Assembly: GCA_029251525.1 (NCBI GenBank)
Contig: JAQXDE010000038.1
Span: 1 to 64,000, forward strand
Direction: 5' to 3'
Source: Saprospiraceae bacterium
Lineage (GTDB): Bacteria > Bacteroidota > Bacteroidia > Chitinophagales > Saprospiraceae
DNA: 64,000 bases
The translations under genes were made by a program, and so were the position numbers. The notes beneath the pieces were generated by a model, which saw nothing but the letters and a program-made list of their open reading frames with translations, had not been told where the DNA came from and searched no databases. Every line of letters begins with the position of its first letter. Positions within the stretch are counted from its first letter, which is position 1. Below, one piece after another: positions 62,104-64,000 of this stretch.

Positions 62104-62550
62104 TTAATTTCTTCTTTTTTCAAAAAAGGAAGTCATTAATTCTGCACATTTTTGGTGAGAAATTCCAAACTCTACTTTCGTCTTTGGATGCAACATTCTT
62201 TTACCATAAATCATAAAGCCATTTTTATCATCATTAGCCCCATAGACAATTCTCCCAAATTGTGCCCAACCAGCAGCTCCTGCACACATTGGACAAGGTT
62301 CTAAAGTTACATATAGTGTACAATCATGTAAGTATTTATTTCCCAAATGGTCAGCTGCTGCTGTAATTGCTAACATTTCTGCGTGAGCAGTTACGTCATT
62401 CAGTAATTGGGTTTGATTGTGTGCTCTAGCAATAATTTGGTTTTCACAAACTATTATAGCACCTACAGGTATTTCTCCTTTTTCAAAAGCCTTACTAGCT
62501 TCTAAAATGGCTTGGTTCATAAAATGAACATCTGAATGAATACTGAGCAT
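62104..62550 (-). CDS. tadA: tRNA adenosine(34) deaminase
   Basis: 148 residues of the cytidine/adenosine deaminase fold. Zinc ligands and proton shuttle: His56-Ala-Glu58 in TAHAEMLAI and Cys86, Cys89 in EPCPMCAGA. It deaminates A34 of tRNA-Arg to inosine, and is essential in most bacteria. Start at 62550 (MLSIHSDVHFMNQAI); a later Met11 is possible. It is divergent from guaB. Confidence 0.93.
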   Translation of the reverse strand: MLSIHSDVHFMNQAILEASKAFEKGEIPVGAIIVCENQIIARAHNQTQLLNDVTAHAEMLAITAAADHLGNKYLHDCTLYVTLEPCPMCAGAAGWAQFGRIVYGANDDKNGFMIYGKRMLHPKTKVEFGISHQKCAELMTSFFEKRRN

Positions 62551-62642
62551 ATTTTTTTTTACAAAAGACTTAAAAACCTTTCAATCATCAAAATTTTTTT
62601 AGATAAATACCTATTCATAATTTCTTTTTTTTAAAAAAATTC

Positions 62643-62650
62643 TAACTTTG
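62643..62650 (+). promoter_or_regulatory. -7 element of guaB promoter
   Basis: TAACTTTG fits TAnnTTTG and ends three bases before the guaB ATG at 62654. Usual spacing puts the transcription start within a base or two of the ATG, so the mRNA would be leaderless or nearly so. A -33 TTG is not clear. Confidence 0.55.
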
Positions 62651-62653
62651 CGA

Positions 62654-64000
62654 ATGGAAATTCAAAAAAAAGTCAGTCAGACGATAAAATCTTACCAAAC
62701 CAAATTTTTAGAAGAGTCTCTCACCTTCGACGATGTTCTCTTGGTTCCTCGGTATTCAGAGGTTCTTCCTCGAGAAGTCGATATTTCAACTCAGCTAACG
62801 CGTAATCTTCGATTAAATATCCCTATAGTTTCTGCTGCTATGGATACAGTGACCGACAATAAGTTGGCCATTGCAATTGCACGCCAAGGAGGGATTGGAA
62901 TGATTCATAAAAATATGTCTATCGAAGCCCAGGCAGAGCAGGTACGAAGTGTGAAACGTTCCGAAAGTGGAATGATCATAGATCCAGTTACGTTGGATGC
63001 AGATGCAAAAATTGGAGATGCCTTGGCATTAATGAAAAAGTATAAAATTGGTGGAATTCCAATCGTAGATAGTAATAATATTTTAATTGGTATTTTGACG
63101 AATCGAGATTTGCGATTTGAGACTAGAATAAATCGACCAGTTAAAGATTTGATGACTTCTGAGAATTTAATCGTTGCTCCAATTGGAACTGACTTAAAAC
63201 AGGCGACTCAAATATTACAAAAGCATAAAATCGAAAAATTACCTGTCGTTGATGATTACGGAAAATTAGCAGGATTAATCACTTATAAAGATATTATGAA
63301 GGTGGAGGATTATCCAAATTCATGTAAAGATGCTTTCGGTCGATTAGTGGTTGGTGCAGCAGTTGGTGTAACTCATGATATTATGGAAAGAGTCGATGCG
63401 CTGGTTAAAGTTAGTGTGGATGTAATTACAGTAGATACAGCTCATGGTCATTCAAGAGGAGTTTTAGATGCGATTAAGTTAGTTAAAGAAAAATACCCCG
63501 ATTTACAGGTAATAGGAGGAAATGTTGCAACTGGAGCAGGTGCATTAGCTCTTGTGGAGGCAGGTGTAGATGGTGTAAAGGTAGGAGTTGGTCCAGGAAG
63601 TATTTGTACTACTCGAATTGTTGCAGGTGTAGGAGTTCCGCAACTTTCAGCAATTTACAACGCAGCTTCTGCAATTAAAGATACTGGTGTACCTATTATT
63701 GGTGACGGAGGGGTTCGATTTACAGGAGATATTGCAAAAGCAGTAGCAGCAGGAGCTGATACAATTATGGCAGGTTCTCTTTTCGCAGGTGTAGAGGAAG
63801 CACCAGGTGAGACAATTATTTTTGATGGTAGAAAGTTCAAAGTATATAGAGGAATGGGATCTTTGGGGGCGATGGAATTAGGTTCGAAAGATCGTTATTT
63901 TCAGGATGTTGAGGATGATATTAGAAAATTAGTTCCGGAAGGAATTGAAGGTCGAGTACCTTTCAAAGGCTCATTAGCAGAGGTAATGGTGCAATACATA
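62654..64000 (+). CDS. guaB: IMP dehydrogenase, 5' part (runs off the window)
   Basis: 449 codons are present of about 490. N-terminal [18 protein letters not shown], a CBS pair (about residues 105-230, with [18 protein letters not shown] and [15 protein letters not shown]), the NAD/IMP segment [11 protein letters not shown], and the catalytic loop [13 protein letters not shown] with Cys318. It converts IMP to XMP, the first committed step to GTP. The ATG at 62654 gives the family's usual N-terminus. No frameshift is seen in the part shown. Confidence 0.95.
   Translation, partial: MEIQKKVSQTIKSYQTKFLEESLTFDDVLLVPRYSEVLPREVDISTQLTRNLRLNIPIVSAAMDTVTDNKLAIAIARQGGIGMIHKNMSIEAQAEQVRSVKRSESGMIIDPVTLDADAKIGDALALMKKYKIGGIPIVDSNNILIGILTNRDLRFETRINRPVKDLMTSENLIVAPIGTDLKQATQILQKHKIEKLPVVDDYGKLAGLITYKDIMKVEDYPNSCKDAFGRLVVGAAVGVTHDIMERVDALVKVSVDVITVDTAHGHSRGVLDAIKLVKEKYPDLQVIGGNVATGAGALALVEAGVDGVKVGVGPGSICTTRIVAGVGVPQLSAIYNAASAIKDTGVPIIGDGGVRFTGDIAKAVAAGADTIMAGSLFAGVEEAPGETIIFDGRKFKVYRGMGSLGAMELGSKDRYFQDVEDDIRKLVPEGIEGRVPFKGSLAEVMVQYI

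Noticed and set aside
1-64000. CRISPR arrays, insertion sequences, integrases or phage genes
   Set aside because: I saw no regularly spaced repeats, transposase or integrase motifs or phage structural genes in either strand.

Overview
The window looks like chromosome from a planktonic, probably marine, member of the Bacteroidota; a Saprospiria-like lineage fits, but I cannot fix the family from sequence alone. The evidence is: AT-rich DNA; start codons with no Shine-Dalgarno; several promoters of the Bacteroidota type (TTTG about 20 bases before TAnnTTTG); a protease with a type IX secretion (T9SS) C-terminal signal; the Bacteroidota-type arginine pathway with an ArgF' transcarbamylase; secreted proteins that begin with Gln after the signal peptide; and a green-type proteorhodopsin beside blh.

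Region by region. 1-5.4 kb is a decaying accessory zone: two tiny coupled membrane-protein genes, fragments of dead genes, a flavin reductase, a CIA30 protein, a short-chain dehydrogenase pseudogene and a DUF2867-type reductase, a set often found near photolyase/cryptochrome genes. 6.0-9.7 kb holds blh and proteorhodopsin, then a truncated universal-stress gene, a dead CBS gene and an intact CBS gene. 9.8-15.2 kb is an envelope export operon (beta-barrel, ABC ATPase, two FtsX-type permeases, LolA-like carrier). 15.3-18.6 kb holds competence genes (ComEA-like, ComEC). 18.8-28.6 kb has an acyl-CoA ligase, an unrecognised secreted protein paired with a trypsin-like protease, exonuclease III, an SGNH hydrolase, an aldehyde dehydrogenase and a glutaminyl-cyclase-like lipoprotein. 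28.8-30.2 kb is rpsF-rpsR-rplI. 30.3-38.4 kb is a complete arginine operon on the minus strand with a long, hairpin-rich putative leader. 38.9-50 kb holds mixed housekeeping and envelope genes, a tRNA with anticodon CAU, clpS, an OmpA/coiled-coil pair and an EF-G paralogue lacking the usual catalytic His. 50-62 kb holds a TonB-like protein, a glucosaminidase, a giant T9SS subtilase, a lipoprotein and an ECF sigma factor coupled to a membrane-plus-barrel protein. tadA and the 5' part of guaB close the window.

The genes fit a light-supplemented heterotroph: proteorhodopsin makes a proton gradient using retinal cut from beta-carotene by Blh; TonB, T9SS and LolA-like systems serve the outer membrane; and a periplasmic cyclase may cap the Gln-first secreted proteins made nearby. 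The most novel leads are the structured RNA candidate before the arginine operon, the secreted-protein/protease cassette at 20.7-24.0 kb, and the EF-G paralogue with its hairpin leader.
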